DNA of 64,000 bases from Eikenella halliae (GCF_001648475.1 NZ_LXSQ01000004.1:24299-88298), one strand, 5' to 3'. Counted from the stretch's first letter, positions 50,310 to 59,981 are shown. Program-made: numbers and translations. Notes: generated from the letters alone by a model not told the origin.

Positions 50310-51146
50310 CTATTGATTTGCCCGAATCCAGGCCAACCAGCGCTCGAACAGGTCGGATTGCAGGCCGGCGATAACGGAGCGTTTGAAAACGTGCTCGCCG
50401 CTCCAGAAATCGTCGCCCTCCAGCGTGGCCAGGCGGCCGCCGGCCTCTTCGTAAATCAGGGCGCCGGCGGCGTAGTCCCACAATTTTTGGCCGCCGTGCA
50501 GGTAGAGGTCGTAGCGGCCGGCTGCGAGGTAGCACCAGTCGAGCGTGCTGGAGCCCATGCTGCGCTGTGAACCGAAGGGGTGGAGAGTTTGCATGCGGCT
50601 GGCGAGTTTGCCGGAACGCAGGTATTTCACTTCCACGCCCGCAATGGATTCATTGAGCTTTTTCGGCGTGTGGCGCAGGGGCAGGGGGCGGCCGTTGAGC
50701 CATGCACCGCGCCCGCGTTCGGCGGTGAACATTTCTTGCATCATGGGATGGAAAATGGCGCCCAGTTGGGCGCGGCCGTGGCGGATGTAGGCCACGGAGA
50801 GGGCGAAATGGGGCAGGCCGTTGATGAAGTTGTTGGTGCCGTCGATAGGGTCGACCACCCACAGCCCGGTTGCGGCGTGCCGCCATATGGCGTGTTGTTC
50901 GTCGGCGCTCATTTCTTCGCCCAGCACCGGGCAGTTGATGATTTGCGGCAGGCGTTCGGCAAACATGGCCTGGGCGTGCAGGTCGGCTTCGGTGAGGCGG
51001 GTACCGTCGCTTTTGGTGCTGACGGCGGTGTTGAGAAAACGCGGCATCACGGCGGTTTGTGCCACTTCGCGAACCAGTTCTGCTAAACGGTTGAGCAAAA
51101 TCTTTCCTTCCCGATGCTTTTCTGATAGAAACGGGATATTAACCAT
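50310..51146 (-). CDS. suhB: Inositol monophosphatase family protein
   Basis: A 278-residue cytoplasmic metal-dependent phosphatase. It has GEEMSA (metal-binding Glu), WVVDPIDGTNNF (the main signature), and near the C terminus LWDYAAGALI with the last metal-binding Asp. In E. coli the homolog SuhB also joins rRNA antitermination complexes. The physiological substrate here cannot be told. No strong Shine-Dalgarno is seen before the chosen ATG. It is divergent from rsmE with 19 bases between the starts. Confidence 0.9.
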   Translation of the reverse strand: MVNIPFLSEKHREGKILLNRLAELVREVAQTAVMPRFLNTAVSTKSDGTRLTEADLHAQAMFAERLPQIINCPVLGEEMSADEQHAIWRHAATGLWVVDPIDGTNNFINGLPHFALSVAYIRHGRAQLGAIFHPMMQEMFTAERGRGAWLNGRPLPLRHTPKKLNESIAGVEVKYLRSGKLASRMQTLHPFGSQRSMGSSTLDWCYLAAGRYDLYLHGGQKLWDYAAGALIYEEAGGRLATLEGDDFWSGEHVFKRSVIAGLQSDLFERWLAWIRANQ

Positions 51147-51165
51147 TTTTCGGGGTAAACAACAG

Positions 51166-51888
51166 ATGCCGCGTTTTTATGTTCCGCAAACTTTTGTTGC
51201 CGGCGAGGTGCTGAGGCTACCTGAAAATGTGTGCCGGCATATCCAAGTATTACGTTTGCAGGCGGGTGAGCCGCTGGTGCTGTTTGACGGCCGGGGACAG
51301 GCGGCGCAGGCGGAATTGCTGGAAATCGGGCGCAAACAGGCGTTGGCGCGGGTGGATAAGTTGCTCACGGAATCGCGCGAATCGCCGCTATCAGTTACGC
51401 TGATTCAGGCGGTATCGGCTTCGGAAAAGATGGATTTTGCAGTGCAAAAGGGCACGGAATTGGGGGTGAAACGCATCGTACCGGCACTCTCGACGCGCTC
51501 GAATGTGCGGCTCTCAGGCGAGCGGGCGGAGAAAAAGGTGCGGCGCTGGCAGGAAATCGCCATCTCGGCCTGTGAGCAATGCGGGCGCAACGAAGTGCCG
51601 CCGGTGGCGCCGATTGCCGATTTGCCGCAGGTGCTGGCTGCGCTGCCAGCCGATTCGGGGGCGCGGCTGCTGCTGAGCCCGCACGGCGGCGTGCCGCTGC
51701 GCAGCCTGCCGCCGGCGCAAAGCGCGGTGTTGCTGATTGGGCCGGAAGGCGGTTTGACTGCGGAAGAAGAGGGTTTGGCCCGCTCGCACGGCTTTCAGGC
51801 GGTACAACTCGGCACACGGGTGTTGCGCACGGAAACGGCGGCGCTGGCGGCGTTGGCGGCGATGCAGGCCTTGTGGGGCGATTTTTAG
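51166..51888 (+). CDS. rsmE: 16S rRNA (uracil-1498-N3) methyltransferase
   Basis: A 240-residue SPOUT-class enzyme. The N-terminal PUA-like region starts MPRFYVPQ and contains HIQVLRLQAGEPLVLFDG. The catalytic part shows LIQAVSASEKMDFAVQKGTELGV, SACEQCGRNEVP, and the knot motifs LLIGPEGGLTAEEE and LGTRVLRTETAALAAL. The start at ATG 51166 gives the family N terminus; the longer open frame upstream lies antisense to suhB. Confidence 0.95.
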   Translation: MPRFYVPQTFVAGEVLRLPENVCRHIQVLRLQAGEPLVLFDGRGQAAQAELLEIGRKQALARVDKLLTESRESPLSVTLIQAVSASEKMDFAVQKGTELGVKRIVPALSTRSNVRLSGERAEKKVRRWQEIAISACEQCGRNEVPPVAPIADLPQVLAALPADSGARLLLSPHGGVPLRSLPPAQSAVLLIGPEGGLTAEEEGLARSHGFQAVQLGTRVLRTETAALAALAAMQALWGDF

Positions 51889-51931
51889 CGGCATGGGTGC
51901 TGTGCTAGAATACGCGCGATTTTGAATTGGG

Positions 51932-51977
51932 ATTTTCAGGTAGCCTTCTTTCTTACCTTAGAGGCTACCTGAAAAAA
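51932..51977 (+). terminator. Inverted uptake-sequence hairpin between rsmE and parB
   Basis: ATTTTCAGGTAGCCT pairs with AGGCTACCTGAAAAA, with a loop of about 17 bases. Confidence 0.65.
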
Positions 51978-52000
51978 TGAATGGATTAGGAAACAGATAA

Positions 52001-52864
52001 ATGGCAAAACCGAAAAGCGGCCTCGGCGGCCGGGGCTTGGATTCTTTGTTGGCCGGTGCGGTGGGCGATAGCAGCAGCGACAGGCTGACCAGCGTGCCAG
52101 TGCGCGACATCAAGCCGGGGCGCTACCAGCCGCGTTCGCAAATGGACGACGAAGGCCTGCAGGAGCTGGCCGATTCGATTAAAGCGCAGGGCGTAATCCA
52201 GCCGGTTATCGTGCGCGAACACGGCCTGTCGCAATACGAGCTGATTGCCGGCGAGCGCCGTTGGCGCGCCAGCCAGCTGGCGGGTTTGGCCGAAATTCCG
52301 GTGGTGATTAAGAGCATCGGCGACGAAGCAGCGTTGGCGATGGGCTTGATTGAAAATATCCAGCGTGAAAACCTCAATCCGATTGAAGAGGCTCAGGGTT
52401 TGAAGCGTTTGGTGGATGAATTCGGCCTCACGCATGAAACCGTGGCCAAGGCAGTAGGGCGCAGTCGCAGCGCGGTGTCGAACAGCCTGCGCCTGTTGGC
52501 TTTGCCCGAACCGGTGCAGGAAATGCTGTTTTTACGCCAGCTGGAAATGGGGCACGCGCGGGCCTTGCTGCCGCTGCCGGTGATGGAACAGCTGTCCTTG
52601 GCGCAAAAGGCGGTAAAAAACGGCTGGTCGGTGCGCGAGGTGGAACGGCGCAGCCAGCTGGCGCAACAGGAGCCACAAGAGAAGAAATCGAAAACCGTCA
52701 GCCCCGATATACGCTACCTGAACGAGGCGCTTACGGAAAAGCTGGGGGTGCGCGCGGAAGTGCAAACTGCCAACCACAAACAGGGTAAGGTGGTGTTGCA
52801 TTTCGACAGCCCGGAAACTTTTGCAAGGCTGATGCAGCAGTTGGATGTAAAGTTGCCTGATTGA
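52001..52864 (+). CDS. parB: Chromosome partitioning protein ParB
   Basis: Binds parS sites near the origin and spreads as a CTP-dependent sliding clamp. The 287-residue protein has the basic N terminus KSGLGGRGLDSLL, the CTP-binding domain with LIAGERRWRASQLAG and MGLIENIQREN, the helix-turn-helix KAVGRSRSAVSNSLRLL, and a C-terminal dimer domain ending LMQQLDVKLPD. No parA lies next to it here; rsmE is upstream and the ATP synthase operon downstream. No consensus parS was noticed in the window. Confidence 0.95.
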   Translation: MAKPKSGLGGRGLDSLLAGAVGDSSSDRLTSVPVRDIKPGRYQPRSQMDDEGLQELADSIKAQGVIQPVIVREHGLSQYELIAGERRWRASQLAGLAEIPVVIKSIGDEAALAMGLIENIQRENLNPIEEAQGLKRLVDEFGLTHETVAKAVGRSRSAVSNSLRLLALPEPVQEMLFLRQLEMGHARALLPLPVMEQLSLAQKAVKNGWSVREVERRSQLAQQEPQEKKSKTVSPDIRYLNEALTEKLGVRAEVQTANHKQGKVVLHFDSPETFARLMQQLDVKLPD

Positions 52865-52974
52865 GCAAAGGCTTGCTTGAGATTTTAGGTGCTTGGAAAT
52901 TATGTCTGCATGGTTTTCAGGTAGCCTTTAATGCTTTAAATATTGATATTGTTTGACAAGAATTAACACTTTTC

Positions 52975-53003
52975 TTGACTTTATTGGCGTTTTTGCTTAT
53001 ATT
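52975..53003 (+). promoter_or_regulatory. Likely sigma-70 promoter of the atp operon
   Basis: TTGACT and TATATT are separated by exactly 17 bases, 36 bases before the atpI start. A TTGACA also occurs at 52953-52958 but has no -10 partner. Confidence 0.6.
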
Positions 53004-53038
53004 TAAAGAGCTAACATTTGGTGTATGAAGATGGATGT

Positions 53039-53392
53039 ATGGCAGCAACAATTTATCTCCAATTGGCAATCACGGCGATACTTGTTGCTGTTTTTTGGGT
53101 GTTTTCCGGTGCGGTTGCAGCTAAGTCGGCAGCGTTGGGCTGTTTGTGTTATGCCGTGCCCACCATCTTGGCGGTACTGGTTTTAAGGTTTTTTCTAAAG
53201 TTCCCGAAATGGCGCGGCAACGCATTTTGGCTGGGAGAAAGTTTAAAAATAGTACTGGCGCTCGTGTTAATGACGCTGGTGTTCGTTTTTTATCGCCAAC
53301 ACATCGTATTTGTTCCGTTTATCGTCGGGCTGGGTGCGGTGAGTCATGCGGTGTTATTGATATTTTGGAAAGTTAAGAAGTATGGCCGGTGA
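53039..53392 (+). CDS. atpI: ATP synthase subunit I
   Basis: A 117-residue four-helix membrane protein that aids assembly of the c ring. The position as first gene of the atp operon and the C-terminal GLGAVSHAVLLIFWKVKKYGR agree with the family. ATG 53039 is preferred over an in-frame TTG at 53018 because the family N terminus is short. The stop lies inside the atpB start region, which suggests coupled translation. Confidence 0.85.
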   Translation: MAATIYLQLAITAILVAVFWVFSGAVAAKSAALGCLCYAVPTILAVLVLRFFLKFPKWRGNAFWLGESLKIVLALVLMTLVFVFYRQHIVFVPFIVGLGAVSHAVLLIFWKVKKYGR

Positions 53393-54251
53393 AAGCATGA
53401 GCGCAGCCGACTACATCAAGCACCATTTGCAAAGCTTGACCAGTTTGTCGGATGTGAGCAAAGGACAGGATCTGCAAAATATTGCCGATTTCTCGTTTGT
53501 AAACTTAGATTCCATTTTTATTGCGTCTTTTTTGGCTGTTCTCGGCTCGCTAGTGCTGTGGTGTGCCGCCCGCAAAGCCACACCGGGGGTACCGGGCCGT
53601 TTCCAAGCCGCCGTAGAAATCTTGTTCGAGTTCATCGATAATTTGTGCAAGGGCATTATTCACAATGAGCAATCCCGCAAGACAGTGGCGCCATTGGGTT
53701 TGGCGCTGTTTGTTTGGATTGTTCTGATGAACACCATGGACTTGTTGCCCGTAGACTTATTGCCGTGGATTTGGCAGCATGCAACCGGTAATCATCATGC
53801 CTTGCTGCGCGTGGTGCCGACTGCGGATTTGAACATCACTTTGGGTATGTCGATCGGGGTATTGCTTACCTGCTTTATGTTTAATATCAAGCTTAAGGGC
53901 TTGGGCGGCTGGATTCACGAATTGTTTACGGCTCCGTTCGGTATTTGGCTGGCTCCGTTCAATTTTATTCTGAACTTAGTGGAATTTTCTTCCAAAACCA
54001 TTTCGCACGGTATGCGGTTGTTCGGCAATATGTATGCCGGCGAATTGGTGTTCCTGCTGATTGCCATGCTGGGCGGTGCTTGGGCAATGCCGGGTGAGGC
54101 AGTTACTTGGATAGACCCCGTATTGGCATTTTTCCATATTTTGGCCGGGTTTATCTGGGCGGTGTTCCATATTTTGGTTATTGTGTTGCAAGCATTTATT
54201 TTCGTTGCCTTGGCTTTCGTGTATATCGGCCAGGCGCATAGTTCCCATTAG
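53382..54251 (+). CDS. atpB: F1Fo ATP synthase subunit a
   Basis: The stator half-channel subunit. The 289-residue protein has about six helices and the essential region NLVEFSSKTISHGMRLFGNMYAGELV with the conserved Arg at about residue 219, then the late VLQAFIFVALAFVYIGQAHS. ATG 53382 overlaps the end of atpI; an in-frame ATG at 53397 is also possible and would remove five residues. Confidence 0.95.
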   Translation: MAGESMSAADYIKHHLQSLTSLSDVSKGQDLQNIADFSFVNLDSIFIASFLAVLGSLVLWCAARKATPGVPGRFQAAVEILFEFIDNLCKGIIHNEQSRKTVAPLGLALFVWIVLMNTMDLLPVDLLPWIWQHATGNHHALLRVVPTADLNITLGMSIGVLLTCFMFNIKLKGLGGWIHELFTAPFGIWLAPFNFILNLVEFSSKTISHGMRLFGNMYAGELVFLLIAMLGGAWAMPGEAVTWIDPVLAFFHILAGFIWAVFHILVIVLQAFIFVALAFVYIGQAHSSH

Positions 54252-54307
54252 TAGTTTGTTGTTTTTTCGTAGTAGTTTAACTTTCACTTTTAGATAAGGA
54301 GTTTCAA

Positions 54308-54550
54308 ATGGATTTGAATAGTGCATTGGCCATCACTTGCGGCCTGATCGTTGCGTTCGGCGCTGTGGCTGCTGCGGTCAGTATCGCTCTCGTAGGTTCG
54401 AAATATCTAGAGGCCTCTGCCCGCCAGCCCGAATTGATTGAGCCGCTGCAAACCAAATTGTTCCTGATTGCCGGTTTGATCGATGCGGCATTCCTGATCG
54501 GTGTGGCCGTTGCTTTGCTGTTTGCCTTCGTGAATCCGTTTGCAGGTTAA
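54308..54550 (+). CDS. atpE: F1Fo ATP synthase subunit c
   Basis: An 80-residue hairpin of two membrane helices joined by the polar loop EASARQPELIEPLQ. The ion-binding carboxylate is Asp59 in LIDAAFLIG; the Asp and lack of a neighbouring Na+-site pattern fit proton coupling. TAAGGAG lies before the ATG. Confidence 0.96.
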   Translation: MDLNSALAITCGLIVAFGAVAAAVSIALVGSKYLEASARQPELIEPLQTKLFLIAGLIDAAFLIGVAVALLFAFVNPFAG

Positions 54551-54604
54551 AATTAGACAAACTTCTGGCGTTTGTTTTAACCCTAACTGTGAAGGTTGAG
54601 TAAA

Positions 54605-55075
54605 GTGAATATTAATTCAGCTTTAATCATACAAATAATCGTCTTTTGCCTACTGGTGTGGTTCACCGTGAAATTCGTGTGGCCACCCATTGCCAAGGCT
54701 TTAGATGATCGTGCCAGCAAAATTGCTGCGGGTTTGGCTGCTGCCGAGCGCGGAAAAAGTGATTTCGAACAAGCTGAAAAGCGTGTAGCCGAACTGATGG
54801 CCGAAGGTCGCGATCAGGTTGCCGAAATCATCACCAATGCAGAGAAACGAGCCTCTCAAATCGTTGAGGATGCTAAAAAACAGGCCTCTGATGAGGCTGC
54901 TCGTGTTGCTGCACAAGCTAAGGCAGATGTGGAGCAGGAAGTTAATCGGGCTCGCGAAGCACTGCGCGAGCAGGTGGCTGCTCTGGCAGTTAAAGGTGCT
55001 GAACAGATTTTGTGCAGCGAGATTAATGCCGACAAACATGCCCATCTGCTGGGTATGTTGAAGCAGGAGCTGTAA
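54605..55075 (+). CDS. atpF: F1Fo ATP synthase subunit b
   Basis: The peripheral stalk subunit, 156 residues: one N-terminal helix (IIQIIVFCLLVWFTVKFVWPP) followed by a long charged coiled coil. The start is GTG 54605, giving MNINSALIIQ like other betaproteobacterial AtpF. An upstream in-frame TTG (54596) would overlap the probable Shine-Dalgarno AAGG at 54592-54595, so GTG is preferred. Confidence 0.94.
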   Translation: MNINSALIIQIIVFCLLVWFTVKFVWPPIAKALDDRASKIAAGLAAAERGKSDFEQAEKRVAELMAEGRDQVAEIITNAEKRASQIVEDAKKQASDEAARVAAQAKADVEQEVNRAREALREQVAALAVKGAEQILCSEINADKHAHLLGMLKQEL

Positions 55076-55079
55076 AACT

Positions 55080-55625
55080 ATGGCTGAACTTGCCACCATT
55101 GCCAGGCCATATGCCAAAGCATTATTCGAATTGGCTTCTGAAAAAGGCCAAATCGAATTCTGGCTGGAAAAGCTAAAAGATTTGGCGTGGGCTGTCGGCC
55201 AACCTAAGCTTGCCACATTGCTAGACGATGCCGGTATTGTCCCTCATCAGAAGGCGGATATCCTAATTGGATTATTAGACGGCATCCACACGCCACAGCA
55301 TACGGATTTTAAAAACTTCCTGTATGTGTTGGCTGAAGGTGGTAGGTTGGCAGTTTTACCGGAAGTATATAACCAATACCAAGCACTGGTGTTGGCGAAG
55401 GATCATATACAAAAAGCCATAATCTACAGTGCTTTCCCGATGAGTGAAGGACAGTTCGCCAAGGTGGTGAGCGATTGCCAACAGAAATTTGGCCATAAGC
55501 TGGAGGCTACCTTAAAAGTGATGCCCGAGCTAATTGGTGGTATCAAAATTGAAGTTGGAGATAAAGTTTTGGACTTGTCCGTGCGGGGGAAGCTGAAAAA
55601 CCTGTATACGGCCATGATAAATTAG
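55080..55625 (+). CDS. atpH: F1Fo ATP synthase subunit delta
   Basis: The 181-residue connector between F1 and the b stalk. It shows the N-terminal TIARPYAKALFELA, and C-terminal LIGGIKIEVGDKVLDLSVRGKLKNL, both family signatures. It lies 4 bases after atpF. Confidence 0.95.
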   Translation: MAELATIARPYAKALFELASEKGQIEFWLEKLKDLAWAVGQPKLATLLDDAGIVPHQKADILIGLLDGIHTPQHTDFKNFLYVLAEGGRLAVLPEVYNQYQALVLAKDHIQKAIIYSAFPMSEGQFAKVVSDCQQKFGHKLEATLKVMPELIGGIKIEVGDKVLDLSVRGKLKNLYTAMIN

Positions 55626-55634
55626 GAGAGTTTC

Positions 55635-57182
55635 ATGCAGCTTAATCCTGCTGAAATCAGTGAGTTGTTAAAATCTAAAATTGAAAACCTGAATGTAAAA
55701 CAGGAAGCCAGTACCTATGGGGGCGTGATTTCTGTTACCGACGGTATTGTGCGTGTGCACGGCTTGTCGGATGTCATGCAGGGTGAGATGTTGGAGTTCC
55801 CCGGCAACACGTTCGGTTTGGCCATGAACTTGGAGCGTGATTCGGTTGGTGCGATTGTATTGGGTGAATACGAGCACATTAAAGAAGGCGATCAAGTTAA
55901 ATGTACCGGCCGTATTTTGGAAGTGCCGGTTGGTCGTGAGCTGGTTGGCCGTGTCGTGAATGCCCTGGGTCAACCAATTGATGGTAAAGGCCCTATTAAC
56001 GCTAAAGAAACTGCGCCGATTGAAAAAATCGCTCCGGGTGTCATTGCGCGTCAATCCGTAGATCAGCCGATGCAAACTGGCTTGAAATCAGTGGATTCTA
56101 TGGTACCGATTGGTCGTGGTCAGCGTGAGTTGATTATTGGCGACCGTCAAACCGGTAAGACGGCCGTTGCATTGGATGCGATTGTCAACCAAAAAGGCAC
56201 CGGTGTTATCTGTATTTATGTGGCAATTGGCCAAAAAGCCTCTTCTATTGCCAACGTGGTACGCAAACTGGAAGAACATGGTGCAATGGAGCATACCATT
56301 GTGGTGGCTGCAACAGCTTCTGAAGCAGCTGCTCTGCAATTCATTGCTCCGTATTCTGGCTGCACGATGGGTGAGTATTTCCGCGATCGTGGCGAAGATG
56401 CATTGATTGTATATGATGACTTGTCCAAACAAGCCGTTGCCTATCGTCAGATTTCCCTGCTGTTGCGTCGCCCGCCCGGCCGCGAAGCATATCCAGGGGA
56501 TGTATTTTACCTGCACAGCCGTCTGCTGGAGCGTGCCGCTCGCATTAATGCCGATGAAGTGGAAAAACGTACAAACGGCGAGGTAAAAGGCAAAACGGGG
56601 TCATTGACCGCATTGCCGATTATCGAAACTCAAGCCGGTGACGTGTCTGCTTTCGTGCCGACTAACGTAATTTCTATTACTGACGGTCAGATTTTCTTGG
56701 AAACTGATTTGTTCAACTCAGGCATTCGTCCAGCCATTAATGCAGGTATTTCCGTATCTCGCGTAGGCGGTTCTGCTCAAACCAAAGTTATTAAAAAACT
56801 GGGGGGCGGTATCCGTTTAGCTTTGGCTCAATATCGTGAATTGGCAGCATTCTCTCAATTTGCTTCTGATTTGGACGAGGCGACTCGCAAGCAGTTGCAA
56901 CATGGCGAAGTGGTTACTGAATTGATGAAGCAAAAACAGTTCAGCACCATGAGTATTGCCGAAATGGCTTTGACCTTGTGGGCAATTAACAAAGGCTCTT
57001 ACGAGGATGTACCGGTATCTAAGGCATTGGCCTTTGAGGCTGATTTCTTAGGCCATGTGCGCACGCAGCACGCCGATGTGCTGGATCAAATCAATCAGCA
57101 GGGTGTGATGAGTGATGAGAACGAGCAAGTTTTGACCGAAGCCATCAACACATTTAAAGCCTCCCGCAACTACTCGGCTTAA
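55635..57182 (+). CDS. atpA: F1Fo ATP synthase subunit alpha
   Basis: The 515-residue regulatory nucleotide-binding subunit. Visible are the P loop GDRQTGKTAVALD at about residues 170-182, the signature PAINAGISVSRVGG, and the N-terminal EASTYGGVISVTDGIVRVHGL. GGAG precedes the ATG. It is placed in the standard order between delta and gamma. Confidence 0.97.
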   Translation: MQLNPAEISELLKSKIENLNVKQEASTYGGVISVTDGIVRVHGLSDVMQGEMLEFPGNTFGLAMNLERDSVGAIVLGEYEHIKEGDQVKCTGRILEVPVGRELVGRVVNALGQPIDGKGPINAKETAPIEKIAPGVIARQSVDQPMQTGLKSVDSMVPIGRGQRELIIGDRQTGKTAVALDAIVNQKGTGVICIYVAIGQKASSIANVVRKLEEHGAMEHTIVVAATASEAAALQFIAPYSGCTMGEYFRDRGEDALIVYDDLSKQAVAYRQISLLLRRPPGREAYPGDVFYLHSRLLERAARINADEVEKRTNGEVKGKTGSLTALPIIETQAGDVSAFVPTNVISITDGQIFLETDLFNSGIRPAINAGISVSRVGGSAQTKVIKKLGGGIRLALAQYRELAAFSQFASDLDEATRKQLQHGEVVTELMKQKQFSTMSIAEMALTLWAINKGSYEDVPVSKALAFEADFLGHVRTQHADVLDQINQQGVMSDENEQVLTEAINTFKASRNYSA

Positions 57183-57206
57183 ACCGCAGAAAAGGAAAAG
57201 TCTGAA

Positions 57207-58085
57207 ATGGCAGTAGGGAAAGAAATCCTCACGAAAATCCGCAGTGTACAGAATACACAGAAGATTACCAAAGCCATGCAGATGGTATCGACTTCCAAAA
57301 TGCGGAAAACGCAGGACAGAATGCGTTTGGCACGGCCTTATGCTGAGAAGGTTCGTATAGTGATGAGTCACTTGGCGCAGGTAGAAACCGAGCATAAGCA
57401 GTTGCCAATCTTGGAAAGCCGGAAGAACATTCGGCGTGCCGGTTTCATCCTGATCACTACCGACAAAGGCCTGTGTGGCGGGTTGAATGCCAATTTGCTG
57501 AAGAAGTTCTTGGGACAAGTGCAAGAATATCGGCAACAGGGTGTGGAAGTGGAAATTATCTGCTTCGGCAGTAAAGGCTTGGCTGCCTGTAACCGTGCCG
57601 GTCTCAATGTGGTAGCCAGTGCGGTGAATTTGGGTGACACTCCGAAGATGGAAGTGCTGCTTGGTTCGCTAACTGAGGTTTTCCAGCGTTATGCAGACGG
57701 CAGCTTGGATATTGTTCACTTGGTGTATTCTAGATTTATCAATACTATGCGCCAAGAGCCGAATCTGGAAACCTTGTTGCCCATCGGCCACAATGTGCTG
57801 AATGAAATATCGGAAGCAGAAGAATACGGTCGGGAGTATGTGTATGAGCCCTCGCCTATCTTGGTGCTGGAGTATTTGGTACGCCGCTATTTGGAATCGG
57901 TGGTGTATCAGGCTTTGTGTGAAAACATGGCTTCCGAGCAGTCTGCTCGCATGGTGGCAATGAAGGCCGCTACGGACAACGCAAGCAACGCAATTAAGGA
58001 ATTACGCCTGATTTACAACAAATCCCGTCAGGCAGCGATTACTACCGAGTTGTCGGAAATTGTAGCCGGTGCCGCCGCAGTGTAG
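57207..58085 (+). CDS. atpG: F1Fo ATP synthase subunit gamma
   Basis: The 292-residue rotor shaft. N-terminal KEILTKIRSVQNTQKITKAM and the C-terminal ATDNASNAIKELRLIYNKSRQ coiled segments form the shaft and are highly conserved; TTDKGLCGGLNAN lies between. AAAGGAAAA precedes the start. Confidence 0.96.
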   Translation: MAVGKEILTKIRSVQNTQKITKAMQMVSTSKMRKTQDRMRLARPYAEKVRIVMSHLAQVETEHKQLPILESRKNIRRAGFILITTDKGLCGGLNANLLKKFLGQVQEYRQQGVEVEIICFGSKGLAACNRAGLNVVASAVNLGDTPKMEVLLGSLTEVFQRYADGSLDIVHLVYSRFINTMRQEPNLETLLPIGHNVLNEISEAEEYGREYVYEPSPILVLEYLVRRYLESVVYQALCENMASEQSARMVAMKAATDNASNAIKELRLIYNKSRQAAITTELSEIVAGAAAV

Positions 58086-58124
58086 ATGGCAGGGCAGGCA
58101 GATTTGAATATTTAGGATAGATAA

Positions 58125-59522
58125 ATGAACCAAGGCAAAATCGTACAAATTATTGGTGCGGTAGTCGATGTGGAGTTTCCGCGTACCGCCATTCCGCGTG
58201 TTTACGATGCACTCAAACTGGTTGATACCGATTTGACGCTGGAAGTACAACAGCAGCTTGGCGACGGCGTTGTCCGTACCATTGCGATGGGTAGTACAGA
58301 CGGTTTGAAACGCGGCTTGGCCGTGCAAAATACTGGTGCGCCGATTACTGTTCCGGTGGGCAAAGCCACCCTGGGCCGCATCATGGACGTTCTAGGCAAC
58401 CCTGTGGACGAACAAGGTCCGATCGGTTCTGACCAGACCCGTGCCATCCATCAATTTGCTCCTAAGTTTGACGAACTCTCCAGCACTACCGAATTGTTGG
58501 AAACCGGCATTAAAGTGATTGATTTGCTTTGTCCGTTTGCCAAAGGCGGTAAGGTTGGTCTGTTTGGCGGTGCCGGTGTAGGCAAAACCGTGAACATGAT
58601 GGAGCTGATTAACAACATTGCCAAAGCGCACAGTGGTCTTTCCGTATTCGCCGGCGTGGGCGAGCGTACCCGTGAGGGCAACGACTTCTACCATGAAATG
58701 AAAGACTCCAACGTGTTGGACAAAGTGGCCATGGTGTACGGTCAGATGAACGAGCCGCCTGGTAACCGCCTGCGTGTTGCTCTAACCGGTTTGTCGATGG
58801 CCGAATATTTCCGCGACGAAAAAGACGAAAACGGCAAAGGCCGTGACGTATTGTTCTTTGTAGACAACATTTACCGCTATACCCTGGCCGGTACCGAAGT
58901 ATCCGCCCTGCTTGGCCGTATGCCTTCTGCCGTGGGTTATCAGCCGACTTTGGCTGAAGAAATGGGCCGTTTGCAGGAGCGTATTACCTCCACCCAAACC
59001 GGTTCCATCACCTCTATCCAAGCCGTATATGTGCCGGCCGACGACTTGACCGACCCGTCTCCCGCCACCACGTTTGCCCACTTGGATGCTACCGTGGTGT
59101 TGAGCCGCGATATTGCCTCCTTGGGTATTTATCCTGCGGTAGACCCGCTGGACTCCACTTCTCGCCAGCTCGATCCGATGGTGCTCGGCCAAGAGCACTA
59201 CGATGTAGCCCGCGGCGTGCAGTCTACCTTACAGAAATACAAAGAACTGCGCGACATCATCGCCATTTTGGGTATGGACGAGCTGTCTGACGAAGACAAG
59301 CTCACCGTAATGCGTGCCCGCAAGATCCAGCGTTTCCTGTCGCAGCCCTTCCATGTGGCCGAAGTGTTTACCGGCTCGCCCGGCAAATACGTTCCGCTGC
59401 GCGATACCGTGGCCGGCTTCAAAGCCATTCTGAGCGGCGAGTACGACCACCTGCCGGAACAGGCCTTCTATATGGTGGGCGGCATCGAAGAGGCCGTGGA
59501 AAAAGCCAAAACCCTGAACTGA
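58125..59522 (+). CDS. atpD: F1Fo ATP synthase subunit beta
   Basis: The 465-residue catalytic subunit. The P loop is GGAGVGKTVNM, the catalytic Glu is in VGERTREGNDFY, and VYVPADDLTDPSPATTFAHLD and the DELSDEDK segment are conserved. It follows atpG by 39 bases. Confidence 0.97.
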   Translation: MNQGKIVQIIGAVVDVEFPRTAIPRVYDALKLVDTDLTLEVQQQLGDGVVRTIAMGSTDGLKRGLAVQNTGAPITVPVGKATLGRIMDVLGNPVDEQGPIGSDQTRAIHQFAPKFDELSSTTELLETGIKVIDLLCPFAKGGKVGLFGGAGVGKTVNMMELINNIAKAHSGLSVFAGVGERTREGNDFYHEMKDSNVLDKVAMVYGQMNEPPGNRLRVALTGLSMAEYFRDEKDENGKGRDVLFFVDNIYRYTLAGTEVSALLGRMPSAVGYQPTLAEEMGRLQERITSTQTGSITSIQAVYVPADDLTDPSPATTFAHLDATVVLSRDIASLGIYPAVDPLDSTSRQLDPMVLGQEHYDVARGVQSTLQKYKELRDIIAILGMDELSDEDKLTVMRARKIQRFLSQPFHVAEVFTGSPGKYVPLRDTVAGFKAILSGEYDHLPEQAFYMVGGIEEAVEKAKTLN

Positions 59523-59532
59523 GGAATGCAGC

Positions 59533-59958
59533 ATGAATATCATGCAGGTTGATGTGGTCAGCAATGAGGAGAGTATCTACTCCGGCGAAGCCAGCTTCGC
59601 CGTGGTGCCGACCCTAAACGGCGAGCTCGGCATTTACCCGCGCCACGAGCCGATTATGAGCCTGGTGCGCCCCGGGGTGCTGCGTTTGCAGGTACCGGAG
59701 CAGGAAGAAGAGGTTTTGGTGGCTATTTCCGGCGGTATTTTGGAAGTGCAGCCACACAAGATCATGATTTTGGCCGATGTGGCTGTGCGCAGTGCCGAGC
59801 TGGATCAGGCACGGGCGGAGGAAGCGAGAAAAGCTGCCGAAGCCGGTGTGAAACAAGCCAAAGATGATGAATCTATGGCTAAAGCCCAGGCAGCATTGGC
59901 GATTGCGCTGGCCGAACTGAAAGCCCTTAATTACCTGCGTATTAAACAAAAACGCTAA
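59533..59958 (+). CDS. atpC: F1Fo ATP synthase subunit epsilon
   Basis: The 141-residue inhibitory subunit. The N-terminal beta sandwich has EASFAVVPTLNGELGIYPRHEP and the C-terminal two-helix domain is Ala/Glu-rich. ATG 59533 was chosen; an ATG three codons later is also possible. It is the last atp gene and is followed by a strong terminator. Confidence 0.95.
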   Translation: MNIMQVDVVSNEESIYSGEASFAVVPTLNGELGIYPRHEPIMSLVRPGVLRLQVPEQEEEVLVAISGGILEVQPHKIMILADVAVRSAELDQARAEEARKAAEAGVKQAKDDESMAKAQAALAIALAELKALNYLRIKQKR

Positions 59959-59981
59959 AGCAATCCGGTTTGACGGATAAA

